From assembly GCF_025263565.1 (NCBI RefSeq), contig NZ_CP079865.1:930001-994000 (forward strand): a stretch of DNA of 64,000 nucleotides. Direction: 5' to 3'. Both the position numbers and the translations under genes were made by a program. Source of the stretch: Mycobacterium sp. SMC-8. GTDB taxonomy: Bacteria > Actinomycetota > Actinomycetes > Mycobacteriales > Mycobacteriaceae. Each line of letters opens with the position of its first letter. The stretch's first letter is position 1. The notes under the pieces were generated by a model. It had not been told where the DNA came from. It searched no databases and saw only the letters and a list, made by a program, of their open reading frames with translations. Below, piece after piece: positions 53,579-63,828 of this stretch.

Positions 53579-55231
53579 ATGCTCATCGGTGACAGAGGAG
53601 ACCACGCCTCGCTGCGCAAGGCGCGTGGGGCGTTCTTCACCCCTGTACCGGTGGCGCGTTTCCTGGTGGAGTGGGCGGTCCGCGATCCCGCGCACGCTGT
53701 ACTCGAACCCTCCTGCGGCGAGGCCGTTTTCCTGCACGAGATCGGGCGGCGCGGTGGCCACACCGGCCCGCTGGTGGGCGTCGAGATTCACGCCGATTCG
53801 GCCGCCGAATCGCAGCGCGGGCTGCGCGCGCACGGCATCGACGCAGTCATTCACACGCAGGACTTCTTCTCCCACAACCAGTTCGGCCACTACGACGTGG
53901 TGGTCGGCAACCCGCCGTATGTCCGCTACCAGGACTTCGCCGGGGAGCCCCGGGCCCGAGCACGTCAGGCCGCGCTGCGCGCGGGCGTCACACTGTCCAA
54001 CCTTGCGTCATCCTGGGCGGCCTTCACGGTGCACTCGGCGCTGCACCTGCGACCCGGCGGCCGGCTGGCGCTCGTGCTGCCCGCCGAGCTGCTGAGCGTG
54101 AACTACGCCGCGGGCGTGCGTCAGTACCTGATGGACCACTTCACCTCGGTCGGCCTGGTGCTGTTCGACGAACGCGTGTTCCCCGGCGTGCTCGAAGAGG
54201 TCGTGCTACTGCTGGCCGACGGCTACCACCCCGACGGCGGCACGGGCGCCGACCACATGCAGCTGTTCCAGGTCCGCGACGCCGACGGTCTGGCCCGGGT
54301 GCCGGTGCCCCGGCGGTGGAGTCCGCCAGGCAACGGCGCCAAGTGGTCGGCCGGGCTGATGTCGGCGGCGGGCCTTTCGGCGTTCGACACGGCGGTGCGC
54401 AGCGACGCCTTCACATTCCTGGAGACCTGGGGTGACACCACCCTGGGCATGGTGACCGGCAGCAACCGGTTCTTCACGCTGTCACCGGCCAAGGCCGACG
54501 CGCTCGGCTTGACCCCATCAGACCTGCTTGCGCTATCCCCGCCGGGATCGCGCCACCTGCGCGGTTTGGCGCTCACCCCGGGCGCGCTGCGCACCCTCGG
54601 CGCGGAAGGTCGCTCGACCTACCTGTTCCGACCCGCCGGACAACCCTCCCCCGCGGCCCGGCACTACATCGCCTCCGGCGAGGACCTCGACGTGCACCGG
54701 GCCTACAAGTGCCGGGTGCGCACGCCGTGGTGGCGGGTGCCCTACCTGCGCCCGGCGGACCTGTTCCTGACCTACATGAACGCCGACACCCCGCGCCTGT
54801 GCGGCAACCGGGCCCGCGCGCACCACCTCAACTCGGTGCACGGGGTGTATCTGCGCGACGAGCTGCGCCGGCTGGGCACGAGCCTGCTGCCGCTGGCGTC
54901 GCTGAACTCGGTGACCCTGCTCGGCGCCGAGACGGTGGGCCGCGCTTACGGTGGGGGGATGCTGAAGATCGAACCGCGGGAGGCCGACGTGCTGCCGGTG
55001 CCGTCACCGGAGCTGGTGCGCCGCAACGCCGACGACCTTCGCCGTATCCGTCCGGCGGTGGCCGCCTGCCTGCGCGACGGACGGTTGCTCGACGCGGTGG
55101 CCCTGGTCGACGACGTGCTGCTGCTCGGTTCCTCGACACTGTCCGAGCGCGACCTGCGCGCAGTCCGCCGTGACCACGCGGCCCTCACCGCGCGTCGGGT
55201 CGCCCGCGGAAAAGGCAACGGTGGCAAGTAA
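53579..55231 (+). CDS. N6-adenine DNA methyltransferase (Eco57I/TaqI type; MamA-like)
   Basis: 550-aa adenine methyltransferase: N-terminal ARGAFFTPVPVARFLVEW, SAM-binding motif I VLEPSCGEAVF (41-51), catalytic NPPY (111-114), then a large target-recognition half (KCRVRTPWWRVPYLRPADLFL, YGGGMLKIEPREADVLPVP). Length and class match the mycobacterial orphan enzyme MamA (Rv3263), but here a second gene overlaps its 3' end. ATG 53579. It should methylate one strand of an asymmetric site. Confidence 0.88.
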   Translation: MLIGDRGDHASLRKARGAFFTPVPVARFLVEWAVRDPAHAVLEPSCGEAVFLHEIGRRGGHTGPLVGVEIHADSAAESQRGLRAHGIDAVIHTQDFFSHNQFGHYDVVVGNPPYVRYQDFAGEPRARARQAALRAGVTLSNLASSWAAFTVHSALHLRPGGRLALVLPAELLSVNYAAGVRQYLMDHFTSVGLVLFDERVFPGVLEEVVLLLADGYHPDGGTGADHMQLFQVRDADGLARVPVPRRWSPPGNGAKWSAGLMSAAGLSAFDTAVRSDAFTFLETWGDTTLGMVTGSNRFFTLSPAKADALGLTPSDLLALSPPGSRHLRGLALTPGALRTLGAEGRSTYLFRPAGQPSPAARHYIASGEDLDVHRAYKCRVRTPWWRVPYLRPADLFLTYMNADTPRLCGNRARAHHLNSVHGVYLRDELRRLGTSLLPLASLNSVTLLGAETVGRAYGGGMLKIEPREADVLPVPSPELVRRNADDLRRIRPAVAACLRDGRLLDAVALVDDVLLLGSSTLSERDLRAVRRDHAALTARRVARGKGNGGK

Positions 55232-56207
55232 ACCCAGCGCCAAATCGCTGGCGTGGCCGTTGTTCGACGCCCTGGTCGAGAATTCCGAGTTCAAGACCGT
55301 CAACCCGTGGAAGGCCGACGGCACCTTCGCCCCCGACTACGGCACGCTGCGCAAGTTGCTCGCGGTGCCGATCATGCTGGGCGCCGAGAGCCGATCCGGG
55401 GTGCCCGCGCTGGCCCTCGATGTGTGGGTGGCCTACGAGCTGCGCCGCGCCGGCCTGGACCCGGACGCAGTGTGGCCGCGGGCCGAGGCCCCGCGGGTGG
55501 TGGACCGGGACGTGCTGAGCTTTCTGAAGTCGATCCCGAAGGCGGCGGGCCGCGACGAGTTGCTGGCGCGGCTGCGCACCGGCGCCGCCACCGGCGGTGC
55601 GGCCTCGGCCAACATCGCCGGCAAGAACTACTTCAAACAGGTCGACGTGATCATGTCGTCCTGGCAGACGGGGCCGGAGCTGCTGATCTCGACCAAGCGG
55701 ATGGATTCGTCGTTCGGCAAGAATGCCGCCAACCGCGTCGAGGAGTCCTACGGCGACGCCAAGAACCTGGCGCTGCGTCATCCGCTGGCGGCGCTGGGGT
55801 TCATGTACTCGCTGCGGTCGACCGCCCACACCGAGGAGCGCAGGCAGTTCGACTGGATCGTCGATCTGCTGATCAAACTCGGCAGGGAGGCCGACGCCTA
55901 CGACGCGTGTGCTCTCGTGGTGCCCGAGTGGGAAGGGGCCGGGCCGGTCGACGAGCCGCCCGGCGCCGACGACGCCGTGATCGAGCCGTACCTCTTCGAG
56001 CTCGACGACGACGCCGCGGAGCCGGCGCCGATCGACGTGGCCGCGCAGATCGCCGTGCTGCCCGAGGTGACCCTGCGCACCGACCTGGTGCCCGACGAGC
56101 TCAGCCCGGCCCGGTTCTTCGCGGTGATGCTGACGATCGTGCTGGAGAACTCGAACATCACCCAGCACGAGGAGGCGCGGCTGCGGCGCAGTCGAGCACG
56201 CGGCTGA
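55221..56207 (+). CDS. Putative restriction endonuclease partner
   Basis: 328 aa from GTG 55221 (AAAAGG upstream), overlapping the methyltransferase stop by 11 nt. The core PELLISTKRMDSSFGKNAANRVEESYG, then DAKNLALRHPLAALGFMYSLRS, is a compact charged region; LLISTK could be the last strand of a PD-(D/E)xK nuclease with a changed acidic residue. The C-terminal third is acidic. The overlap with a MamA-like methyltransferase suggests a complete restriction-modification unit. Nuclease activity is inferred. Confidence 0.55.
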   Translation: MASKPSAKSLAWPLFDALVENSEFKTVNPWKADGTFAPDYGTLRKLLAVPIMLGAESRSGVPALALDVWVAYELRRAGLDPDAVWPRAEAPRVVDRDVLSFLKSIPKAAGRDELLARLRTGAATGGAASANIAGKNYFKQVDVIMSSWQTGPELLISTKRMDSSFGKNAANRVEESYGDAKNLALRHPLAALGFMYSLRSTAHTEERRQFDWIVDLLIKLGREADAYDACALVVPEWEGAGPVDEPPGADDAVIEPYLFELDDDAAEPAPIDVAAQIAVLPEVTLRTDLVPDELSPARFFAVMLTIVLENSNITQHEEARLRRSRARG

Positions 56208-56231
56208 CCGGCATGAGAGGATCGTGGCCCC

Positions 56232-57149
56232 GTGCAGACCGATCTTCTCGCCCAGGACGAAACGCGTCGCCGACTCACGCGTGCGCACCGTCGGTGGACC
56301 GTGATCCTGCTGTGCGCCTTGCTGTTCCTCGCAGCCGTCTATTGGCTGGCGGTGCGCACCACCACCGGCCAGGAGGTCGAGAACGCCGCACTGTACGGCG
56401 CCGACCAGGTCGATCCGCGGGCGTTCCTGGCGGCCAGCAGACTGCTCGACACCATCACGGTGACGTCGCTGGCGTCGGCGACACTGCTGGTCGGCGCCAT
56501 CGGGCTGCTGCGGCGTCAGGTCAACCTCGCCGTCGCCGCGATGGCGGTGATCCTGGGCAGCCAGGCCGTCACACAGGTCCTGAAGTTCTTTGTGCTGCAA
56601 CGGCCCAACCTGACCGGCAACGAGGACTACCTGTCCAACACGCTGCCCAGCGGCCACACCACCGCGGCGATGTCGGTGTTGTTCGCCACCCTGATCGTGA
56701 TGCCGTACCGGTTCCGCGGGGTGGCCATGTTCTTCGCGCTGACCTGGGCCGTGGGCATCGGCGCCTACACGGTGATCGCGCAGTGGCACCGGCTTTCGGA
56801 CACGCTGGCCGCCGACGCGGTGACGCTCGCGGTGGCCTGCGCGGCTTCGCATTTCCTGGCCAGCACCGGACGGATCCGCGCCGTCGTCACCCCGGGGGCG
56901 GCGCGGTACACGCTGAGGACGGTGTTCGTCGCGATCGTCACCGTGGTCGGCGCGGTGAGCGCGGCGCTGGGCGCGGTGGCGCTGCTGGCCGCACTGCATC
57001 AGGACATTGACACCGCCGCCGAGTGGCGGCTCTTCCTCAGCGCCCAATGGCTTGCGGCGGCCGGGTCGATCGCCGCCGCGCTGCTGTTCTGGTGGTCGTG
57101 GCACCGATTGGAGACCAAGCGCCGCGGGGACACCAGCGCGGTGCGCTGA
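56232..57149 (+). CDS. PAP2-family membrane phosphatase
   Basis: 305 aa, about six TM helices. Three PAP2 motifs in order: KFFVLQRPN (KxxxxxxRP), LPSGHTTA (PSGH) and QWHRLSDTLAAD (HxxxD). Two further TM helices at the C-terminus. Probably removes phosphate from a lipid or polyprenyl diphosphate on the outer face. Start GTG 56232. Confidence 0.88.
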   Translation: MQTDLLAQDETRRRLTRAHRRWTVILLCALLFLAAVYWLAVRTTTGQEVENAALYGADQVDPRAFLAASRLLDTITVTSLASATLLVGAIGLLRRQVNLAVAAMAVILGSQAVTQVLKFFVLQRPNLTGNEDYLSNTLPSGHTTAAMSVLFATLIVMPYRFRGVAMFFALTWAVGIGAYTVIAQWHRLSDTLAADAVTLAVACAASHFLASTGRIRAVVTPGAARYTLRTVFVAIVTVVGAVSAALGAVALLAALHQDIDTAAEWRLFLSAQWLAAAGSIAAALLFWWSWHRLETKRRGDTSAVR

Positions 57150-57165
57150 ATGAATCCAGCCCCGC

Positions 57166-57294
57166 CTAAGCCGTCGGCTCCTCGGTGTCCTTGTCCACGT
57201 CCGGGGTGTCCCTGTCCGGGTCCTTCTCGGAGTCGACGGACTTCGACGCCGCCGAGTCGTCTTCGTCGTCGTAGATCCCTTTACCGCGGGTCAT
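57166..57294 (-). CDS. 42-aa acidic small protein
   Basis: Very short gene: MTRGKGIYDDEDDSAASKSV, then acidic Asp/Glu-rich sequence ending DKDTEEPTA. ATG 57292-57294 has GAG-rich leader; it begins 10 nt after the F420 enzyme's stop on the same strand, so likely cotranscribed. The start and the TPDVDKDTE segment look like a conserved mycobacterial protein. Probably disordered; function unknown. Confidence 0.7.
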   Translation of the reverse strand: MTRGKGIYDDEDDSAASKSVDSEKDPDRDTPDVDKDTEEPTA

Positions 57295-57304
57295 CGAGAG
57301 CCTC

Positions 57305-58291
57305 TCACTGGGATGCGGAACGGAGCTTGTCCAGCAGCGGCGCCGCTGCCTCCTTCAAGAACGCTTCCTGACTGTCGCCGCCGATCTGGATCAGCGCGAT
57401 GTCGGTGAAGCCCGCTTCCCAGTATTCACGCACCGATTCGACGATGGCGTCGAGGTCGGGCCCGCAGGGAATGGACCCGGCGACGTCTTCCTTGCGCACG
57501 AACTGTGTGGCGCCTTCGAAGCCGGCGGTCGTCGGCAGATCGGAGTTCACCGCCCACCCACCGGCGAACCAGCGGAACTGGTCATGGGCGCGGTCGATCG
57601 CCGCGTCGCGGTCGGGGTCCCAGCAGATCGGGATCTGGCCGATCACCCGCACGTCGCCGGGCAGCCCGGTAGCCCGTCGTGCCTCATGCCACGAGTCGAC
57701 GAGATGCTTGTCGGGCTGGACCGCGACGAGGTGGTCGGCCAGCGGCGCGAACTGCCGCACCGACCGGTCTCCGGAAACCGCCGTCGCGATCGGCACCGGC
57801 ACCTCGGGGACGTCCCAGAGTCGCGCCGAGTCGACCTCGAAGTACTCCCCCTTCCAGTCGACCATGTCTCCGGTGAACAGCACACGGATGATCTGGATGG
57901 CTTCGGAGAGCATGTCCTGGCGGCGCGCCACCGTGGGCCAGCCCTTGCCTACGACGTGCTCGTTGAGGTTCTCCCCGCTACCCAGGCCCAGTGTGAACCG
58001 GCCGTCGGCGAGCAACTGCAGGGTCGCGGCTTTCTGCGCGACGATCGCGGGGTGGTAGCGCAAGGTCGGGCAGGTCACGTACGTCATCAGCTCGACGCGT
58101 TCGGTGGCGTGGGCGACGGCGCCCAGCACCGACCAGGCGTATGGCGCGTGGCCCTGGGAGGACAGCCAGGGAAAGTAGTGGTCGCTGGACACCTCGAAGT
58201 CGAAACCGACCTGCTCTGCCGACACCGCATAGCTCACAAGGTCTTTGGGTCCACTCTGCTCGGTCATCAGGGTGTAGCCGAAACGAGTCAT
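57305..58291 (-). CDS. F420-dependent LLM-class oxidoreductase (TIGR03557-like)
   Basis: 328-aa luciferase-like TIM-barrel enzyme using coenzyme F420. Starts MTRFGYTLMTEQSGPKDL; SDHYFPW, TYVTCPTLRYHPAIVAQKAATLQ and FTLGLGSGENLNEHVVG are the F420-dependent glucose-6-phosphate dehydrogenase-like signatures. ATG 58289-58291 is chosen because the longer frame reaches into the divergent gene's promoter. Divergent from the GPDPase-type membrane gene. Substrate unknown. Confidence 0.88.
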   Translation of the reverse strand: MTRFGYTLMTEQSGPKDLVSYAVSAEQVGFDFEVSSDHYFPWLSSQGHAPYAWSVLGAVAHATERVELMTYVTCPTLRYHPAIVAQKAATLQLLADGRFTLGLGSGENLNEHVVGKGWPTVARRQDMLSEAIQIIRVLFTGDMVDWKGEYFEVDSARLWDVPEVPVPIATAVSGDRSVRQFAPLADHLVAVQPDKHLVDSWHEARRATGLPGDVRVIGQIPICWDPDRDAAIDRAHDQFRWFAGGWAVNSDLPTTAGFEGATQFVRKEDVAGSIPCGPDLDAIVESVREYWEAGFTDIALIQIGGDSQEAFLKEAAAPLLDKLRSASQ

Positions 58292-58397
58292 GCGCCCCGG
58301 AGTACCCCGACGTGCGTATGCAAAACGGTACCTGCCTGACGGCGCGCCCGGACAGCCCACATTGTCAATTTCGCCGGTGATCGACAGGATGGTGGGC

Positions 58398-59576
58398 ATG
58401 ACCTACAACGCCGGCGGATACGGTCCCCCCGGACCACCGGCCCCCGGCGCGGCAGGCCCCGGTTATCCCCCACCTGGATACCAGGGGTATCCGCCGCCAC
58501 CCCACTGGCAATCCCCTGGCTACCCGTCCGGCTACGCACCGGGTTACCCCGGCCCGCACTACGGCGCCCCCGGGTATCCCCCGCCGTACGGGCCGCCGGT
58601 TCTCAAACCCGGCGTGGTCCCGCTGCGCCCGTTGACGCTGTCGGACATCTTCAACGGCGCGGTGGCCTATATCCGGGCCAACCCCAAAGCCACGTTGGGT
58701 CTGACGACGATCGTGGTGGTCGCCTCCCAGGTGATCGCGCTGCTGCTGTCGCTGTGGCCGTTCGCGCTGACCGGGCAGTTCGCTGAGTCCCTCGACGGTG
58801 ACGAGGCCTCCACCGAGGTGCTGGTCAGCTGGATGGCCTCCAGCCTGGCCGCCGCGATCACCACCGCCCTGTCGACGACGCTGCTCAGCGGGCTGCTCAC
58901 GGTGGTGATCGGCCGTTCGGTGTTCGGCTCCGGTATCACGATCGGCGAGGCGTGGCGTCGACTGCGGCCCAGGCTGTGGACGCTGATCGGGTTCACCGTG
59001 CTCAAGACCCTCGCGCTGATCGTGTGGTTCGGTGTGGTGTTGCTGGTGGTCGTGCTGGCGGTGGCCGTGGTGGACGGACCGGCCGCGTTCCTGATCGCCG
59101 CTCCGCTGGTGCTCGCAGCCGTTCTCGCCGCGGTCTGGGCGTCGGTGATGCTCACATTCGCGCCGGCGGCCATCGTGCTGGAACGCCGCGACATACTGAC
59201 CGCCGTCAAACGGTCCTTCGCGTTGATCAAGGGTGACTTCTGGCGCGTGTTCGGCATCTGGCTGCTCGCCGCGATCGTGGCTCAGTTCATCGCCGCAGCG
59301 GTGTCGATCCCGTTCAGCATCGGCGGACAGGTGGTGTTGACCGCGTCCGCCACCACCACCGCGGCGATGATCGCGATGGTGCTGTTCTCGGTCGGCGGCG
59401 CCGTCGGGCAGATCATCACCGGGCCGTTCAGCGCCGGTGTGACGGTGCTGCAGTACACCGACCGCAGAATCCGCGCCGAGGCGTTCGACCTGGTGCTGCA
59501 GACCGGCGCCGCGGCGGGGCCGCAGGCCGCGGCCGACTCCACCGACCATCTCTGGCTGACCGGCGGCCCACGCTGA
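58398..59576 (+). CDS. Pro/Gly/Tyr-rich membrane protein (Rv3689-like, GPDPase membrane domain)
   Basis: 392 aa. The first 75 residues are Pro-Gly-Tyr rich repeats (PGYPPPGYQGYPPPP), followed by six or so TM helices resembling the glycerophosphoryl diester phosphodiesterase membrane domain. LKPGVVPLRPLTLSDIFNGAVAYIRANPKA is the family junction. Position at the head of the DUF4129-DUF4350-MoxR-DUF58 block matches M. tuberculosis Rv3689. Start ATG 58398 (ATG 58389 in frame). Confidence 0.85.
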   Translation: MTYNAGGYGPPGPPAPGAAGPGYPPPGYQGYPPPPHWQSPGYPSGYAPGYPGPHYGAPGYPPPYGPPVLKPGVVPLRPLTLSDIFNGAVAYIRANPKATLGLTTIVVVASQVIALLLSLWPFALTGQFAESLDGDEASTEVLVSWMASSLAAAITTALSTTLLSGLLTVVIGRSVFGSGITIGEAWRRLRPRLWTLIGFTVLKTLALIVWFGVVLLVVVLAVAVVDGPAAFLIAAPLVLAAVLAAVWASVMLTFAPAAIVLERRDILTAVKRSFALIKGDFWRVFGIWLLAAIVAQFIAAAVSIPFSIGGQVVLTASATTTAAMIAMVLFSVGGAVGQIITGPFSAGVTVLQYTDRRIRAEAFDLVLQTGAAAGPQAAADSTDHLWLTGGPR

Positions 59577-59577
59577 C

Positions 59578-60228
59578 GTGTCGACCATAGACATCGACCG
59601 CGACGCGGCGCGTGAGGCGGCACAGAACGAGCTCGCCAAGAACATCTATCCCAAACCCTCGGCGACGGACATGCTGCTCGACTGGATCGAGGAGTTGTTG
59701 TACCGGTTGACCGCGTCGGCGTCGCAGTTCCCCGGCGGCTGGTACACCGTGACCGTGCTGGCGGCGCTGCTCATCGTCGCGGTGGTGGTCGCGGTTCGCA
59801 TCGCTCGCCGGGCCATGCGCAGCGACCGCAGCGCCGCGCCGCCGCTGTTCGGGGATCGGGTGCTCAGCGCTGCCGAGCACCGCGCCACCGCCGAACGGTA
59901 TGCGGCCGAGGGTGATTGGGGGCCCGCCATCAGGCATCGGGTCCGCGCGCTGGCCCGCCGGCTGGAGGAGGACGGCGTCCTGGATCCGGTGCCGGGCCGC
60001 ACCGCCACCGAACTCGCCGGCGCCGCCGGCCGCGCGCTGCCCGCGTTGGCCGGTGAACTCTTCACCGCCGCAGAGATTTTCAACGACGTCACCTACGGTG
60101 AGCGACCCAGCAGCGAGCCGCAATACCGGACCATCGCGGCGCTCGACGACCGGCTGGGCAGCCGGATGCCGAGTGCGGTTGCCGCCCAGAGCGAATTGAC
60201 CCACCAGCCGTGGGCCGAGGTGCGATGA
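59578..60228 (+). CDS. DUF4129 membrane protein (Rv3690-like)
   Basis: 216 aa. One TM helix (WYTVTVLAALLIVAVVVAV, about 57-75), then a cytosolic domain with LSAAEHRATAERYAAEGDWGPAIRHRVRALARRL and AAEIFNDVTYGERP, the DUF4129 core. GTG 59578 is 1 nt after the previous stop. The next gene's ATG overlaps its stop. Confidence 0.87.
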   Translation: MSTIDIDRDAAREAAQNELAKNIYPKPSATDMLLDWIEELLYRLTASASQFPGGWYTVTVLAALLIVAVVVAVRIARRAMRSDRSAAPPLFGDRVLSAAEHRATAERYAAEGDWGPAIRHRVRALARRLEEDGVLDPVPGRTATELAGAAGRALPALAGELFTAAEIFNDVTYGERPSSEPQYRTIAALDDRLGSRMPSAVAAQSELTHQPWAEVR

Positions 60229-61360
60229 GCACCGCAGTCGGGTCCACCTTCACCCAGCGGTGGTCGGTGCTGCGCTGGGTGCTGCTGGGGCTGGCCGCGA
60301 TCGTCGGCGTCGCCGCGCTGACGACCTGGCTGACCGCGCCGCGCCCCGGTGGGCACCTCGACCCGGCGTCCACCTCCGCCGACGGTGTGCACGCGCTGAT
60401 CACCCTGCTGCGTGAGCGCGGCATCACCGTCGTGGAGGCCGCCTCGGTCGCCGACGTCGAACGCGAGGCACGCGCCGACACCCTGGTGGTCGCCGCGCAG
60501 ACCTACCACCTGTTCGACGACGAACAGCTGCGCCGTCTCTCCGAGGTGCCGGGCGACCGGCTGCTCATCGCGCCTCTCGGCAAGACCCGCGAGGCACTGG
60601 CTCCCGAGTTGGGCAAGGCCGAAAGCACGGAGTTCGGCGGTCGCTCTCCGGATTGCGACCTGCGCGAGGCCACCCGCGCCGGCGCCGTGCAATTCGGCAT
60701 CGCCGAGACGTTCGAGGCCGAGGGCTCGCTGCCGGTGACCCGCTGCTACGACGGCGTGTTGGCCCGCTACAGCAAGGAGGGCCGCACCGTCACGGCGGTC
60801 GGCAGCGACCAGTTCGTGATGAACGGCGGACTGGCCGAAGAGGGCAACGCGGCGCTGGCCATGAACTTGACCGGATCCCACCCGCGGATGATCTGGTACG
60901 CGCCGCAAAGCAGTGAGGGCGACGACTCCGACGGCGCTGCCTCGCTCACCGATCTCATTCCGCCACAGGTCGATTGGCTGGTGCTTCAGCTGATCGTGGC
61001 GGTCGCGCTGCTGGCCTGGTGGAAGGGGCGCCGTGTCGGACCGCTGGTCGCCGAGCAGTTGCCGGTGGTGGTGCGGGCCTCCGAGACCGTCGAGGGCCGC
61101 GGCCGGCTGTACCGGTCCCGCCGCACCCGCGACGTCGCCGCCGAGTCGCTGCGCACGGCGGCGCGCCAGCGCATGCTGCCCCGACTCGGCCTCACCGCGG
61201 CGGCGGCACCGCACGACCTCAGCCTGGCCGTCGCCGCCCGGTGCGGGCTGGATTCGGCATCGGTCGCCCATATTCTGTACGGGCCGGCGCCGGCCACCGA
61301 CGCCGAACTGGTCAACCTCGTTCGCGCACTCGACGACATCGAAAGGCAGGTCGCACAGTC

Positions 61361-61364
<4 letters not shown>
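60225..61364 (+). CDS. DUF4350 membrane protein (Rv3691-like)
   Basis: 379 aa. N-terminal TM helix (WVLLGLAAIVGVAAL), extracytosolic DUF4350 domain (DGVHALITLLRERGITVVE, DTLVVAAQTYHLFDD, RLLIAPLG), a second TM helix near LVLQLIVAVALLAWW, and a C-terminal cytosolic arm. Start ATG 60225 (ATGA overlap); stop overlaps the MoxR start (GTGA). Confidence 0.87.
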
Positions 61365-62323
<959 letters not shown>

Positions 62324-62333
62324 CCGGCGTTTC

Positions 62334-63659
62334 GTGGTTCTCACCGGTCGCGTCGGGCTGATCGCGCTGTTGTGCGCGCTCCCGGTTGTGCTGTCGCCCT
62401 ACCCCGCAGCGACTTTCGCGGTTCTGGCGGCGCTGCTCGCGGCCGCGGTGGTGCTCGACGCGGTGCTCGCGGGCAGTCCCCGCGCACTCGAACTGAGCCG
62501 CGGGGGTCCGACGTCGGCGCGGCTCGGTCAGCCGGTGACCGCGGAGTTGACGGTGCGCAACACCGGCCGCGCGCGGTTCCGCGGCGTGATCCGCGACGCG
62601 TGGGCTCCCAGCGCGCGGGCCGAACCGCGAGTGCAGCCGGTGAACATCGCTGCCGGGCAACGGGTCACGCTGCGATCGGAGTTACGGCCGGTCCGTCGCG
62701 GGGACCAGGTGTCGGCGCTGGTGACCGCCCGGTCGATCGGCCCGCTCGGGCTGGCCGGCCGCCAAGGTTCGCATCGGGTGCCGTGGCGGATCCGCATCCT
62801 GCCTCCGTTCCTGTCCCGCAAGCATCTGCCCTCGCGGCTGGCCCGGCTGCGGGAGCTGGAGGGCATGACGCCGGCGCTGATCCGCGGCCAGGGCACCGAA
62901 TTCGACTCGCTGCGGGAGTACGTGGTCGGCGACGACGTGCGCTCGATCGACTGGCGGGCCACCGCCCGGCGCGCCGACGTCGTGGTGCGCACCTGGCGGC
63001 CCGAACGCGACCGGCGGGTGCTGATCGTGCTCGACACCGGACGCACGTCGGCGGGCCGGGTGGGGGTGGACCCCACCGGATCAGACCCCGCCACGGGCTG
63101 GCCCCGCCTGGATTGGTCCATGGACGCCGCGCTGTTGCTGGCCGCGCTGGCCGCGCGTGCGGGCGATCACGTCGACTTCCTGGCGCATGACCGCGAGACC
63201 CGCGCGGCCGTGGTCAATGCGTCCCGCACCGACCTGCTGGCCCAGCTGGTGGCCGCGATGGCGCCGCTGGAACCCGCGCTCGTGGAATCCGACGCGCGCG
63301 CGATGGTCTCTGCGGTGCAGCGCCGGGTGCGGCGCCAGGCGCTGGTGGTGCTGCTGACCGACCTCAACGCGTCAGCGATCGACGAGGGCCTGCTGAGCGT
63401 GCTCCCGCAACTGACCGCCAGGCACCGCGTGATCGTCGCCGCGGTGGCCGACCCGCGGGTGGACAGGCTCGCCGCGGGCCGGGCCGACGCGGTCGAGGTG
63501 TACGACGCCGCCGCTGCCGAACGGTCCCGCAACGACCGCCGCGCGGTGGCCTCCCGGCTGCGCGGGATGGGCGTGGAGGTGGTCGACGCGCCGCCGGAGG
63601 ACCTCGCGCCGGAGCTGGCCGACCACTACCTGGCGATGAAGGCCGCCGGCCGCCTGTAG
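62334..63659 (+). CDS. DUF58 protein with vWA-like domain (Rv3693-like)
   Basis: 441 aa. Two N-terminal TM helices (about 5-45), a beta-rich region, then the DUF58 signature GTEFDSLREYVVGDDVRSIDW and a vWA-like part with VLIVLDTGRTS and ALVVLLTDLNAS. It is the usual MoxR partner. GTG 62334, 10 bp after the moxR stop. Confidence 0.92.
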   Translation: MVLTGRVGLIALLCALPVVLSPYPAATFAVLAALLAAAVVLDAVLAGSPRALELSRGGPTSARLGQPVTAELTVRNTGRARFRGVIRDAWAPSARAEPRVQPVNIAAGQRVTLRSELRPVRRGDQVSALVTARSIGPLGLAGRQGSHRVPWRIRILPPFLSRKHLPSRLARLRELEGMTPALIRGQGTEFDSLREYVVGDDVRSIDWRATARRADVVVRTWRPERDRRVLIVLDTGRTSAGRVGVDPTGSDPATGWPRLDWSMDAALLLAALAARAGDHVDFLAHDRETRAAVVNASRTDLLAQLVAAMAPLEPALVESDARAMVSAVQRRVRRQALVVLLTDLNASAIDEGLLSVLPQLTARHRVIVAAVADPRVDRLAAGRADAVEVYDAAAAERSRNDRRAVASRLRGMGVEVVDAPPEDLAPELADHYLAMKAAGRL

Positions 63660-63680
63660 CCCCCTGCCCGGTTCTCACCG

Positions 63681-63738
63681 CGAGCAGACACAAACTCGCA
63701 CGGATTCGACCCTTTCAGTGCGAGTTTGTGTCTGCTCG
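63681..63738. repeat. 21-bp perfect inverted repeat (CGAGCAGACACAAACTCGCA type)
   Basis: Left arm 63681-63701, right arm 63718-63738, 16-nt loop; starts CGAGCAGACACAAACTCGCA. Sequences of this type recur in mycobacterial intergenic regions. It lies 21 bp after the DUF58 stop and could end transcription in both directions. Confidence 0.85.
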
Positions 63739-63828
63739 ACGGAATATCCCCGTCCACAATCCGAGTTTCATCCACAGCGACGCAGGTGAGTCGCCTGCCC
63801 GGTGGCTGCACGGTATGAGGATTCGGGG

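Noticed and set aside
55185..57104. 639-codon minus-strand open frame across the nuclease-like and PAP2 genes
   Set aside because: His/Arg/Gln-rich shadow spanning two real plus-strand genes.
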